Part shown: piece by piece, positions 10,681 to 22,500 of the stretch | Position numbering within the stretch: the stretch's first letter is position 1 | How the letters are laid out: each line of letters starts with the position of its first letter | Assembly (NCBI GenBank): GCA_964035575.1 | Contig: OZ037921.1 | Coordinates: 764,501-828,500, forward strand | Length of the DNA stretch: 64,000 nucleotides | Source of the DNA: Rhynchopus sp. YZ270_cl-10 | Taxonomy: Eukaryota; Euglenozoa; Diplonemea; Diplonemida; Diplonemidae | Reading direction: 5' to 3' | Translations under genes and position numbers: made by a program | Notes under the pieces: model-generated | What the model was told of the DNA's origin: nothing | What the model saw: only the letters and a program-made list of their open reading frames with translations | The model's database searches: none

Positions 10681-10844
10681 CACGACGTTGAAGTAAATTA
10701 CTTTACTTGTGGTTTTACATGTCATTTTTTTTTACTTGTGCTTAATCTGTACGCTTACGTTTTGACGTGTGCCACAAGTAAACTATTTTCACAAGTAAAA
10801 TTACATGCAAAACCACAAGTAAAGTCATTTACTTCAACGTCGTG
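10681..10844. mobile_element. Tc1/mariner-like fold-back MITE (164 bp)
   Basis: Long, nearly perfect terminal inverted repeats of about 42 bp, starting CACGACGTTGAAGTAAAT and continuing with ACTTTACTTGTGGTTTT. Flanked by TA on both sides (10679-10680 and 10845-10846), the usual duplication of Tc1/mariner elements. Only about 80 bp separates the arms, so the whole element folds into one hairpin. No coding capacity. Confidence 0.8.
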
Positions 10845-12435
10845 TAATCGTCGTATTACATATTTGTGAAGACTTGTGTAGTGGTTTACCACACAAATCG
10901 AAATGGTCATCCATCAAATTATTGAATAGTGGTTTAATTGGTGCGTTTAATGAGGGGGTTATCTGAGTCATAAATGAAATGAGAAGCGCTGTGACACACA
11001 AAAAAAGGGGTCTGTTGGGTGGGGTGGGGTGGAAAAACGGCACACATAAACAGGCCATTTCGACATTTCTTGATTGTGGTATGAAAAACCGTTGCTGAAA
11101 AGTAGTGGTTTCGGTACATAGTGTCTTCAAAAAAGGTGAGGATGCTTACAGACGGGCACACCTGAACCCGAAAGAATGTTGTCAAAGATTGAGACAAAAA
11201 AATTCTGACTTGACTCATTTATTATTATTATTTTCTCCAGAGAGAGGAAACGAAACAGAAGAAAAAGAGGGGGGAAAAAGAACCAGAACAAAGCGAAACC
11301 ATCAGTGGTCAAAATGGGATATTCCTTTCCTCCCTTTTTTTTACAAAACAAAAACTTTGCTACAGATTTACATTTAAAGACCGCTCTCATGCGAGGAAAA
11401 AAAAAAAACTGTGGTTGTTGATGCAGGCACCTCCGACTGACCCACGTACCTACAAAAATGCATTTCCCCACAGGAATTCTTTTTTTTTTTGTGGCAAATA
11501 TTTTGGCAATCATTTCGCCCAAAAAAAAAGAAAATAAACAAAACTTCATGGGGTAGAGAGAAGCCCTTCGTTTGTCAACTACGGTGCAAGGTATTTTATT
11601 ATTTAGTTTCCTATCGTTTAAGGAACTGCTGAAATAGTGTTTATATCGTCCAACCCTTGCACCTACCACGAGAGAAAACCCCCAAAAAAAAGCACGATAA
11701 AAACTTGTGTAAGATGAGCCCATCACCTTAAATCAAAGTGTAGAATGAATTCTTAAGTGACCAAGAGACACTCTTCCGTAATCGAGAGAAACTAGATAAA
11801 TCATGTTTACTCTCTTCGACAAAATATTTAAAATCGGAATCCACTTCGAAGGATGATAACTCCTTAGTGAAAAGAAACACCTTTTTTTTTTGCAGCGAAG
11901 TGAAGACAAAGTTACTTTAAGTAACAATTCATAACAGAAAATCGCAAAACAAAACAAAAAAAAAAATCGCGCGCCCGAGAAAAATGGTTCAACTTTGACT
12001 ACTCTATTCAACATATTTTCTTTTTCTTTTTGTTTTTGCCGCTGTTGTCATAGAGCAATCTTCTCAAGACTTAGGGGAAAAAAGGTGATATTTTTGTCAT
12101 AAATATCCCTCGCTAATCTGTTGAGTGTAGCTGCCATAAAAGACAGTCATTTACTCTACAAAAAAAATACTCTCCTTTTGTGATCCATCTGAAAGAGAAA
12201 AAAGAAAGAATGAGCAAAAACGAAGTATTTTCGACGCTGTGCTTTCTTTCCCACAATCTCTCTCCTTTTAAACCTTTTGACGCAAAACATGGAAAGCCCC
12301 TACCATGACAACTGAGCGAAAATGAAAGTACATCAACAAAGTAAACACACGCGCACATAAAAGAAAAATATAACTGAGAGGAACTCTACAAGACTCGCAA
12401 AAGGATTTACACCAATATTTCAATATTTCAAAAAG
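10845..12435. other. Intergenic DNA, no gene recognised
   Basis: AT-rich, with many A and T runs. A short dispersed sequence TGATGCAGGCACCTCCGACT (about 11418) recurs with one change near 13142. The longest minus-strand frame (11127-11726) is rich in Phe/Lys from homopolymers and shows no domain. Confidence 0.4.
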
Positions 12436-13114
12436 CAGAGTTTCCGCCAAGGTGTACCGGGGTGTACTTTGGTACACCCCAATATTTTTCCCGGAAAATT
12501 TTGGATTTTTACAGGGATTCGGGGTGTACCAAAGTACACCCCGAGAAAAATGGGGTTTTAAGAGGTTGTAGATGACCCCCCGTGGTCATGTGACCCCACC
12601 GTGCAGAGCGTTTGGCTAGCTGTGTCAAAAGAAGTGGAAGAAAAGGGAGGTAAAATCTAGGGGAAAAAGTAGCGTACCGCGCGCCTGCGGCGCTGTGTTG
12701 CTGGCTATTTGATGTTGCTATATTATCATTGACACTTCTGTGTATTGCCTCTTTTTTAAAGGAGGCTTCGGTGCAAGCGACGAGTGCATTCACTTTCTAT
12801 TACATGTTCCAACGGCACCTCTGTAATCACTGTGTAGCACCATGCAATGAAAAAACAAATACCATCACCCTCTCACAAGACTCCTTACCTCAACCGGTAG
12901 TGAGCGTATCTCGCGCCTCCCCTTCTGCCCTTTCAACCCTTCCCCAAAAAAATTGTAGCACCCCCCCGCACGCTTCGCCTCTCTACCTGTGTCTGCCAGG
13001 GAGGCGCGCGCGAAGCGCGCGACGACCGCTTTTTCGGGGAGAAAAAAAATTTTTGGGGGTCGTTTTCATGGTACACCCCAATTTCTGAAACCCCAAATCC
13101 TGGCGGAAACCCTG
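12436..13114. mobile_element. TIR element with CAG ends and 5-bp TSD (679 bp)
   Basis: Ends CAGAGTTTCCGCCAAGG (12436) and, inverted, CAGGGTTTCCGCCAGG (to 13114) are imperfect inverted repeats, flanked by AAAAG on both sides (12431-12435 and 13115-13119). Subterminal blocks contain several inverted GGTGTAC/GTACACC units. Inside are a GCGCCTGCGGCGC hairpin (about 12680) and a GCGCGCGAAGCGCGCG hairpin (about 13012). CAG ends recall hAT elements, but the duplication is 5 bp, not 8. Confidence 0.8.
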
Positions 13115-14087
13115 AAAAGAGAAAAAAAAAATGATTGTTATTGATGCAGGCATCTCCGACTGACCCACTGTACGATGCCAGCCATCCAGAAAGCACAAAG
13201 TACCCTTTTTTTAAAAAATCGTGAATTGTGAAATATTTTAACAAGGTTCACGTCACTCGCGGTGGATGGGGGGTGTAACAACTTGCAACGTGAAGAGTAC
13301 CTCAGCTTCGGTTCGAGCGCGCCCCGATATGCTCCCCCCGCAACTGAATCTCTTGGACGATTGAAAGCAAACAACACTTTAAAAAAATGTCTCGCAAACG
13401 TCAATGTCCAATGTACTTTGCTTTTTTTTTCTTTCCACTACGAAAAAAGCACAACACTGACGAACAATAAATCGAAAATGGTCTATCTTAATATATGGTT
13501 CCCTTTGCTGATGAAGAAGGCTTCTGTTTCTCACAAAAAAAATTTTTTCGCATTCAACCGATCCATTACATGAATCGCCAGGTACAGACGTCTACTCTAA
13601 CCTCTATTCGCGTTGAACGCAACCGAGAAAGGTTTCACTGGGCGTAAATAACGTTGTCAAAATAATTGGCTTTTTCTCCTTTACCCACATTTCTTTTATG
13701 TACACAGGTGAAAGATGAAACCAAAAACCTCCTTTTTTTTAGTGGTCTCTGAACAAAAGCACTGAGACATTGCAAAATTAGTAAACCTCCAAATATTGTG
13801 TTGCACACAACCATGGAATAGGAAACCATATCAAGCCTGCCTCAGAGGGTAATACGAAAATACGAGAATAAGCGAGGGAGATGTATTGGGTAATACTCCG
13901 ACTTGCCCAGAGCACGGGCAGCACGGATACCTTTTAGTAGCTTCTCTTCAGGACAAACAAAGAACTATTTATTAAACGAAAATATCAGAATAGCCTGATT
14001 TTCACGCCTGACTTCAATTTTCACGAATAAAAAAACGAGAGAAAATCGAAGCCACAAGTGTTTTCCAAAATCTGGTTTTTCATTGAA
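13115..14087. other. Intergenic DNA, no gene recognised
   Basis: AT-rich sequence with a second copy (about 13142) of the TGATGCAGGCAYCTCCGACT repeat. No frame with domain content. Confidence 0.4.
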
Positions 14088-14155
14088 TGGTGCTCCGGAA
14101 GGGGTCGATATTGACAGGTCGCCGACAGGTCGTTGACCGACTTCCGAAAGCACCA
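14088..14155 (+). mobile_element. 68-bp MITE, TGGTGCTCCGG family, copy 1
   Basis: Starts TGGTGCTCCGGAAG and ends CTTCCGAAAGCACCA, flanked by a perfect 5-bp TTGAA duplication (14083-14087 and 14156-14160). The inside is a run of ACAGGTCG-type units (GGTCGATATTGACAGGTCGC and GACAGGTCGTTGACCGAC). Two more copies, each with its own 5-bp duplication, are at 17113-17191 and 59042-59142. Confidence 0.88.
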
Positions 14156-14160
14156 TTGAA

Positions 14161-15506
14161 TGCATATTAAAAAAAAAAAAAATAAGCTGACAAAAAAAAA
14201 GTTGCCCTGCTTGAAGAGAACCACAAAAGAAAACTCAGATATAGTAAATCCTAATTCACCAATATTTTAAAAATACGTCTGAGCATAAACAAAACACTCT
14301 TAAGATGAGAATGTCGCTCGGACACATACATCAAATATCCAAATATTTCAAGCTGACTGCACATCACGGTGCACATCATCTGTACTACAATAAAATGGGC
14401 CTCCAAAAGAGACACCATCACTGCAAGGTGTTTTTTTTCAAACATTTATTTTTCTTTTTATCTTGACAAATGATCATTTGTCAAATCACCCACAAAGAGG
14501 GTTAATGTGCTCAACTGGTTGTCCCGAAGGGGTTAGGAAACACACAGACGGCGGTGCTTTTCAAAAACTTTTTCTTTTTTTCTTCTGGAGTATGCCACCA
14601 TTTGGGTTGCATATTTGATATTTTCGTTATCTTAAAATCCGAAGCGAACACAGAAAAGGGAAATGTGAAGAGAGGGAAAACAGAATGAGGTTTGTGTGTG
14701 TCCATAGGAAAGAACGTCAAAAAAAAAAGTAGAGTTGAAATACAAAGCCCTCTCGTGACAGTGTACCAAAAAAAAAAAAAAAAAAAAAAAAAAGGGAAAT
14801 AGAGCAAAGAGCATCGTGCTGTGAGGAGGCTTACACAGTACGTAGATGGAATGCAAAAATTTTAAAAAATAAAAAAAAATAAAAAACGTACACAATGAAG
14901 ACGGGTAGGCTAGCTCAAGAGGGGGAGCGCATTGCTGTCCCCCCCCTGCAAATCTCCATGTTGGTGATGTTTCATTTTAGTGGTGGTTTTGACAAACTGC
15001 TGACGGTCGTCCTAACGATTTGCCTTTTTTTGACCATAACTTTTTCAATTTTTGCTTCATCGTTAAAAGAGATGCTGGAAGAAGATATCCATAACATCAT
15101 ACAAGTATCTTGTATGATGTTGATGTCGAAATCTCATTTTTGTGGTAACCGTGGATGTCCCCAGCATAAGGTGTGGGGGGGTACTACGTCACACAGAGTT
15201 CCGGCGTTTTAGTGAATGATTTTGCACCCTCTCCCAATTCCAAAACAACATAAACTGCACATCAAAAAAAAATATTTTAAAAAAATGATGCCATTTTGAG
15301 AAATGCGTGTCAAATAAAAAAAGAGAAATAAAAAAAAATTTACCCCAAAAGCTGAACGACAAAACAAAGACAATCAAATCCTGTCCTATGTATTAGCTCT
15401 CAGGGGAAGGGACGTGAGGAGAGGGGTGATTTTTTTTCCATGGTACACACACAAATTGTTATAAAAAACCCCCCCGATTATTCACAAGATACAAACGGGG
15501 ATACAA
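14161..15506. other. Intergenic DNA, no gene recognised
   Basis: Gene-free and A/T-homopolymer-rich, including an A run of about 26 near 14768. A second copy of the GTTGAAATACAAAGCCCTCT repeat lies at about 14735, directly before that A run. Confidence 0.4.
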
Positions 15507-17020
15507 CAGGCCTTTTGCTAACTTTGGGATTTTCCCCCTGAATGGCATGATGGTCAAAAAAAAAAATAATTTCCTGGAAAAAAAGTACATTCCGAGCTTT
15601 CCCACCTGGTAAAAGCGGTCGTCGCGCGCTTCGCGCGCGCCTCCCTGCCAGCCACAGGGCGGAGAGGCGAAGGGTCAGCTTTGCAAGATAACAAAAACGG
15701 AATCTAATCTTTTATTAACGGTGCTTGGTCTTGCGCCTTACGTACACTAACCGTACAAAATCAATACGTCTTCCAGAAGCAGGGGCTGTTGCAACGGTTG
15801 GGTCACTTTGAAATAACAATGGTCAAATTTTTGCAGCTTGGGTCAAGTTTCATTTCTGGCTGCAAAATGCAAGGGAATCCCCTTAGACATTGTAAAATGG
15901 CACCGTAGGCAGGAAGAAAATAGCGCACAGCGCGAGCGAAGCGAGCGGGAATTTTTTTTGAGGTATACCTCCGCGAGCGCAGCGAGCAGAAAAATTTTAA
16001 GGTGCCATCATGCCATCACGCCATCATGCCATCATGCCATCATGCCATCATGCCATCATGCCATCATGCCATCATGCCATCATGCCATCATGCCATCATG
16101 CCATCATGCCATCATGCCATCATGCCATCATGCCATCATGCCATCATGCCATCATGCCATCATGCCATCATGCCATCATGCCATCATGCCATCATGCCAT
16201 CATGCCATCATGCCATCATGCCATCATGCCATCATGCCATCATGCCATCATGCCATCATGCCATCATGCCATCATGCCATCATGCCATCATGCCATCATG
16301 CCATCATGCCATCATGCCATCATGCCATCATGCCATCATGCCATCATGCCATCATGCCATCATGCCATCATGCCATCATGCCATCATGCCATCATGCCAT
16401 CATGCCATCATGCCATCATGCCATCATGCCATCATGCCATCATGCCATCATGCCATCATGCCATCATGCCATCATGCCATCATGCCATCATGCCATCATG
16501 CCATCATGCCATCATGCCATCATGCCATCATGCCATCATGCCATCATGCCATCATGCCATCATGCCATCATGCCATCATGCCATCATGCCATCATGCCAT
16601 CATGCCATCATGCCATCATGCCATCATGCCATCATGCCATCATGCCATCATGCCATCATGCCATCATGCCATCATGCCATCATGCCATCATGCCATCATG
16701 CCATCATGCCATCATGCCATCATGCCATCATGCCATCATGCCATCATGCCATCATGCCATCATGCCATCATGCCATCATGCCATCATGCCATCATGCCAT
16801 CATGCCATCATGCCATCATGCCATCATGCCATCATGCCATCATGCCATCATGCCATCATGCCATCATGCCATCATGCCATCTGGGGGGGAAATCCCCAGG
16901 TGATGGATAGCGAAAGCCCTGCCCCACCACCCCCCGTGGCATGATGGTGGCATGATGGAAAAAAAAATAAAAAACGCCCAAAAACGTGGCACGATGGCAT
17001 GATGGTTAGCAAAAGGCCTG
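15507..17020. mobile_element. TIR element of 1,514 bp carrying the ATGCCATC array
   Basis: Perfect 16-bp terminal inverted repeats CAGGCCTTTTGCTAAC (15507-15522) and complement (17005-17020). A perfect 9-bp direct repeat GGGATACAA flanks them (15498-15506 and 17021-17029). The CAGG end suggests hAT (usually 8 bp) while 9 bp suggests Mutator, so the superfamily is open. Most of the element is an 8-bp microsatellite. GGCATGATGG seeds of the same motif lie near both ends (about 15543 and 16937), so the array probably grew from a subterminal repeat. It also carries GC-rich mini-hairpins (about 15622 and 15925). Confidence 0.85.
16004..16880. repeat. ATGCCATC tandem array, about 109 copies
   Basis: Uninterrupted 8-bp repeat with only one visible variant near the left edge (ATCACGCC). 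It is open in several frames and reads as MPSCHHAI because 24 bp is three units. That is a trivial consequence of the repeat, not a gene. Confidence 0.97.
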
Positions 17021-17112
17021 GGGATACAATACAAAAAAAAAATTTTTTTTTGAGAAAAACACACGTTTTCTGTCCTTATCCCCTACCCACTTCCTTAATT
17101 TTTTTCACTATG

Positions 17113-17191
17113 TGGTGCTCCGGGAGGGGTCGATATTGACAAGTCGCGGACAGGTCGCTGACAGGTCGTTGACCGACTTCCGAAAGCACCA
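17113..17191 (+). mobile_element. 79-bp MITE, TGGTGCTCCGG family, copy 2
   Basis: Same ends and interior as the copy at 14088, with one extra GACAGGTCGCT-type unit, so the family varies by unit number. A perfect 5-bp CTATG duplication flanks it (17108-17112 and 17192-17196). Confidence 0.88.
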
Positions 17192-17196
17192 CTATG

Positions 17197-18591
17197 GATT
17201 TCGATACATTATATGGGGATGGAAGGTTGCTCTGTATACCACATAAGGGTACACAACAGAAAAAAAAGACCTGGTGGCCAACCACACTCCTGCAGATCAA
17301 GACCCCCCCCTCCTGGGGGGGAAAGGGAGGGGGGGGTCTGTCTTCGTTCGCAAGAAAGGACCCGGACGAACTGATAATAACCTGTTTCAATGCAAGAGTG
17401 GAGGCTCTTGAAGGCTTGTACAAAACAAAAAAAAAGAAAGGCATATATCCATGTAAGATATGAAGCGCGAAATAATGAATTACAAGAACAAGAGGAAAAC
17501 TGTAGGAAAAAAAATGGGAAGAGGCGGTGGGAAAAACGGGTGTTGGGAACACAACAAAAAAAAGAGGGAAAAGAGGGAAGAGGGACTTCTCAATAGTTGG
17601 GAGAGGGGGGGGGGGGGGGGGGGGAAGGGTGCGAGGTAAAAAAAAAGAAATCCATAGCGGGTTGATGTATTTCTTTCTGGGAATACAGGACTGAAGTATA
17701 GGGGGGGGTCGTTACTGTTAAAGTTTACTCTGTGTTTTTCAGATGAATACTCAGATGGAGGGTGACAGGGGGGAACAGGAAGATACAAAACCAACGTGCA
17801 AGGCCAAAAAAAAAAGAAAAGAAAAAACGGAAAGCTTAAACGAATGAACCTTACGCAGGGTGTATACTGCACAATATAAAACCCATATTAAATCGCAAAC
17901 TGGTTCATCGGTGGTGGGGCAAGCCGTCGGGGTATTCTGTTAGTTGGTTTGTTTCATTTTGTTTTTTTTACCTTTGTCGATAAATATCATAAAATTGTTG
18001 GAAGAGAGTGGCCATCTCTTAAGTTTTGACCCATCCCGCTGTATGGGCGGTTTATTTTGAAATATCGGATCGAGTAATTAATTCAGGGGTGGTTTACTGC
18101 AAGGAAAGTCATGGCACATCCCGAGAGTTCTTTTACAACTAAACTAACATTGTGTCATTTGATTTCTTCACTAATCTACTACTGTGTCTTCCGTTGACCG
18201 CAGCAAAAAAAAAAAAATAACTAGGGGAGAGGTTAGAAGATACTGAGAGGGGAGTTTTACAAAAAGACATACTGGCCGAGAGGTGAGAGGTTCTGCCCCA
18301 CACCCGCGCCAGCTGAGACGCCGTCTAATGCACCTACGCCTAGGGGAGATGTGGAAGGGGTGAAGCGATTTGTTCTTCGGTAATTGCGTACCGAAGACGG
18401 CGGTGCGCCTAATGGTGGAAGAGCGGCTCTGTGTGTGTGTAATGTGCAGAGAAAAAGAAACAAAATAAAAACTTAACACTCATCACACGATAAAACCCAC
18501 GGAAAAGGTTGTGGTGAAACGCACAACACCTCGACCTGTTTGGTGAGGAGTGGGCTCTGCAGCGCGGTTCGTCCCTAAAACCACAAAGTGT
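17197..18591. other. Intergenic DNA, no gene recognised
   Basis: No frame with coding character. It includes a G run of about 19 near 17605 and a CCCCCCCTCC / GGAGGGGGGG inverted patch near 17305-17335. Confidence 0.4.
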
Positions 18592-19425
18592 CAGTGTTTT
18601 TTCTAAGGGGGTTGGAGGGGGGCACTTTACACCCCTGGGATTTTTTTGGGGAAATACCGCCCCCCTCGAGGGGGGCGGTATTTTGGATTTTATTTTTTGG
18701 ATTACTGTGGGTTTAAAGACCACCACAGGTGGTCTTTAACAACATTTTCAAACACCATGTCGCTACACTCCGACCACTGCGCCGTCCGTCTACGCCCAGG
18801 ACAGGCGTTTTTTGGTAGCAGTCAGCAAGTACTATTGGCTAGAAGCCAACGCAGACGGGTACTATTGTGCCCTCTGCCGCCGACACTACAACACTGGAGA
18901 GTGGGTATCAAGCCCAATGGACAACGTGCAGAGGCTGGACGAGAAAGCAGAGCGACACCACGTCAGCGTCGCCCACAGGAGAGCAACGAGTACTTTATCA
19001 AGACATAGGAGGAGGATCGTTGCTGGGATCGTTGCTCAGATCGTTGCTCTCCTGTGGGCGACGCTGACGTGGTGTCGCTCTGCTTTCTCGTCCAGCCTCT
19101 GCACGTTGTCCATTGGGCTTGATACCCACTCTCCAGTTTGCGGGTTTGCAATGCATGGGGCTGATGTCCCCCACCCCACTTCATCAAATCAAAAGCGCTG
19201 CCTCTACCCCCATTTTTGCTAAACGCCTGTCTTTCTTCTCTAAACAACCTTCACATACCCTCACAGAGGCTACACACACCATGATATTCTGATGAGACCG
19301 AGTCCTCGTCGAGAAAGCTCGGAATACACCCAAAAATCCCTGAAAACCCACTTTTTCTGGGGGTAAAAAAATTTTTTTTACCGCCCCCCTCGAAATGAAA
19401 AACCCAAATCCTAGAAAAAACACTG
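18592..19425. mobile_element. hAT-like element with captured zinc-finger hairpin (834 bp)
   Basis: Inverted ends CAGTGTTTTTTCTAAG (18592) and, inverted, CAGTGTTTTTTCTAGG (to 19425). Perfect 5-bp AGTGT duplication (18587-18591 and 19426-19430). Contains short palindromes (a CCGCCCCCCTCGAGGGGGG-type palindrome near 18650-18680, and AAAGACCACC/GGTGGTCTTT near 18715) and a long internal inverted repeat. The left arm reads YYCALCRRHYNTGEWVSS then HHVSVAH, a C-x2-C...H-x5-H finger like the TTF finger at the N-terminus of many hAT transposases. That fits a deletion derivative of a hAT element. No intact transposase. Confidence 0.78.
18893..19137. repeat. Perfect ~97-bp inverted repeat (long hairpin)
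   Basis: The arm from about 18893 to 18990 (starting ACTGGAGAGTGGGTATCAAG) is repeated in inverse order at about 19039-19137, separated by about 50 bp that contains three GATCGTTGCT-type units. I see no mismatch between the arms. Transcription from either side would give a near-perfect double-stranded RNA of about 97 bp against the zinc-finger part of a transposase-like frame. Confidence 0.92.
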
Positions 19426-19528
19426 AGTGTGTTCAAAAAAAATGCTTTGTTTCTATTTCCTCCTTCATTTCATGAGGTGACAAGAAGAAAAATAAGCCAC
19501 ATATGATCCCAAAGATTTGCATAATTGG

Positions 19529-22500
19529 TCACCTTGAGAAAAAGGGTTGACGCAGAAAAAAAGTGAGGGGAAAGTGGGGCGAGAGATCACCCCATGAAAA
19601 GGGTGGAAAGTGGTAAGGTGGGTGGGGGACATACTCTGGAGAAGTGTGGTGCAATCGGGTCGGACGATCCCGCTCCATGGACCCATTCTCACCTGAGAGC
19701 ACACCGCCCATTGCGGACCTGGGCTCATGCGTGGTCATGCCTTCATCGAGAGAACTGAAGCCAGGGCTGTTGAGATGGGCAAGGGGGTTCTCCCCAAGGG
19801 CAGCGGAGTACGGTGTTCCCTCTCTGAGGGGAAGAGGGGGCTGGTATGGCGAGGTGTTCGGAGAGTAACGGCCCGAGCCCGCAAGACCTGGGTCTGGTGA
19901 TGGGGAGCGTTCGGGCAGGCCTCCCTGGATGTTGCTGAAGTCCATTGCCTCCCCCATCTCCTGTCCCTTCTCGGGGTCCTCTTCAAGCTCATCAGATTCC
20001 TCTTCCTTCTTCTTCTTCCGCGTCAACAAGAACAGCAACGCAATGCAACTGCTGCAACACAGCAACGCACCAATGATGATAAGAAGGATGCACCACCACC
20101 CACATCCGCCGTCGTCGTCATCTGACGCAGCCTCTTGATCTGCTGCACTGCGGTCGCAGTCCGACACAGCTCCCTGGGATTGTGTGACGCCTGTGTCCGT
20201 GCATTTGCACTCCCAGTTATTCAAATTCGAGCTGTCGGGAACAATGCATTCCTGTCCCTGGTTTGTGCAATCCCTGAAGCTGAGTGAGCACTTTCCAACA
20301 AACGCGATACAAGAATAGTCACCCAGAGCGGTTGTCTGGTTGTTGGTGTCTTGGCAGTTCTGTCCCCTGGAGAAGCAGGTTTCGTTGTAGCGGTCGCATT
20401 CGTCCAGTACACACGTAGCTGCGATGGCCTTCCCCGCTGTGCCGGTCTGAGGCAACACACAACGACACTCCCAATCGCCGGTCACGTTGAAGTTTGGGTC
20501 AACACAGCTCTGCCCTTCAGCGCTGCAGACACCAAATATTTCCGGGTCAGCACATTCCCCAGTGTAACTGCAAGAAGCAACGCCACCAACCTGCTCCCCA
20601 ACGCCACTCCCCGTACAGGCGCATTTCCACTCGTCCCCGGTAGCAATACATTGCTGCCCGACTGCTTCACAAATGTAATTCTTTCCAACACAAGCATCGA
20701 CAATGCAGGTTGCAGGTGCAGCCAGGACAGAGTCCCCGACGCTGGGAGGGGGGCACGAACAGCGGTATGAAGTGCCATCTTCCGTGCAGACCTGTCCCAC
20801 AGCGGCACAAACTGCGGCTTTGCACCCGTTGCTCAGGAAGCGACAGGTAGCTGGCTTGCCAACAGCAGGGCTGCCAGAGCCCGATCCTGCGCATTCACAC
20901 GTGAAGTCGCCCGTTGTGCGCTGGTTCTGGTCTACGCACACTTGACCAACATCCGTGCACACCTCGCCATGCACTAGGCATTCGTCAAGAAAGCAGATCG
21001 CCTCCTGCTGACGCCCTAGAGATCCGACACTGGGAGGGGCGCACGCACATGCCCAGTCACCAGCCCTGCCTGGGATGACGTCCACGCAAACCTGTCCGGC
21101 ATCTGTGCACATTTTTGAATTCGTCTCGCATTCGCCGCCAGTGTAGGAGCAGGTAGCCTTTTGCACAATTGCCGAACCTGTAGCTGGTGCGATGCACCTG
21201 CATTCCCAATCTCCTGTTTTGGTGTTGTCGGGGTCTACGCACTCCTGTCCAGCTGCGATGCACTCACCTTCGTTCAGCGTACACTCATCAATACCGCAAT
21301 CGCTCGAGGGACCATTGGTGCCGAAGGTGCCTACTGAGGGAGAGACGCATCTGCATTGGTAGTTGAAGTTGGTCGAGGCATCAGCGTCCACACATTGCTG
21401 TCCCTGGGAGGTGCACCTCGACGAAAACTCGACGCAGTCGTACACGGCAATGCAATTCGCAGGTCCCGCGATCACAGGGGTCGTGGATGCATCGGGGTCG
21501 AAGGAGCCAACGCATGAACACGACCAATCATTTACGGAGGAGATGGATTTGACCGGGTCGCTGCACAGGTTCCCTGTATCCGTACAGGCGTGGCCTTTCG
21601 TGATACACTCGTCATACTCACATGTTGCCGGACCCATCAAACCCAGAACACCAGTGGAGGGCGCAGGACACAAACATTGCCAATCATTGGGGGTTGTCTC
21701 GTCGGGGTCAAAGCACTCTTGTCCTGCCAGTTGGCAGATGGCGCCATTGATGGCGCATTCCCCGGTCATGACACAGTACGCACGCGATCCTGTTGAATTC
21801 CCAAAAGCAGAACCACGGCATTTGCATTCCCAGTCTCCAATATCAGGGCTAGGATCGTTGCACTCCTGCCCTGCGGTGGTGCATTGGACAGCGTTGTTGA
21901 CGCACTCATCCGGTGGAGTGCAACTAGCCAATCCATTCTCCTGGGTGCCTGTGAAGGGGTCTGGGCATTGGCACGCAAAAGTGCTGATGAGGTTGAGGCA
22001 GATTTGCCCAGGGCAGGGGTCTGCAGTCGCTGCACACGCGCCTGATGGAGTGCATGCAGCCGGCCCCTCTGATTGTCTGCCTGGAGTCTCTGCTGAAGGC
22101 GCGCATACGCATTCCCAATCGTTGTAGGTGAGAGGACTCGTATCCACGCACAGCTGCCCTGCGTCAGTGCACTTCCATCTGTGGTTGTCGCATTCGTCGA
22201 AGGTACATTCGGCAGCTTTTCCCACTGCTCTGGTCCCGCTTGTTGGAGAGAGACATGCACAATACCAATCCCCATCGATCGAGGGGTTGGGGTCAACGCA
22301 TTTCTGTCCAGCAGAAGTGCAAATGGCGGAGTTTGCCTCGCATTCAAAGGTGTTGTCGCAGATATTGAACACCGGCGACATAGAAAAGCGTGCGTCGGTG
22401 AGCGGATAATCCTCAAGCTGCTCATGCAGAACACTCAGCTCGTCTCTCGTCTCGCCGTACCTGTACAAAACCCATTGGATGCAGTCGTTGTCTGCGTTGC

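Noticed and set aside
11127-11726. 199-aa minus-strand frame
   Set aside because: Phe/Lys/Arg-rich from T and A runs, no domain, no homologue recognised, base composition like surrounding intergenic DNA.
16002-16944. MPSCHHAI repeat proteins in the 8-bp array, and YCVLCTV / HSTQYTV repeats in the 7-bp array (46829-47962)
   Set aside because: Pure microsatellite translation, inside non-autonomous TIR elements, with no start context or non-repeat domain.
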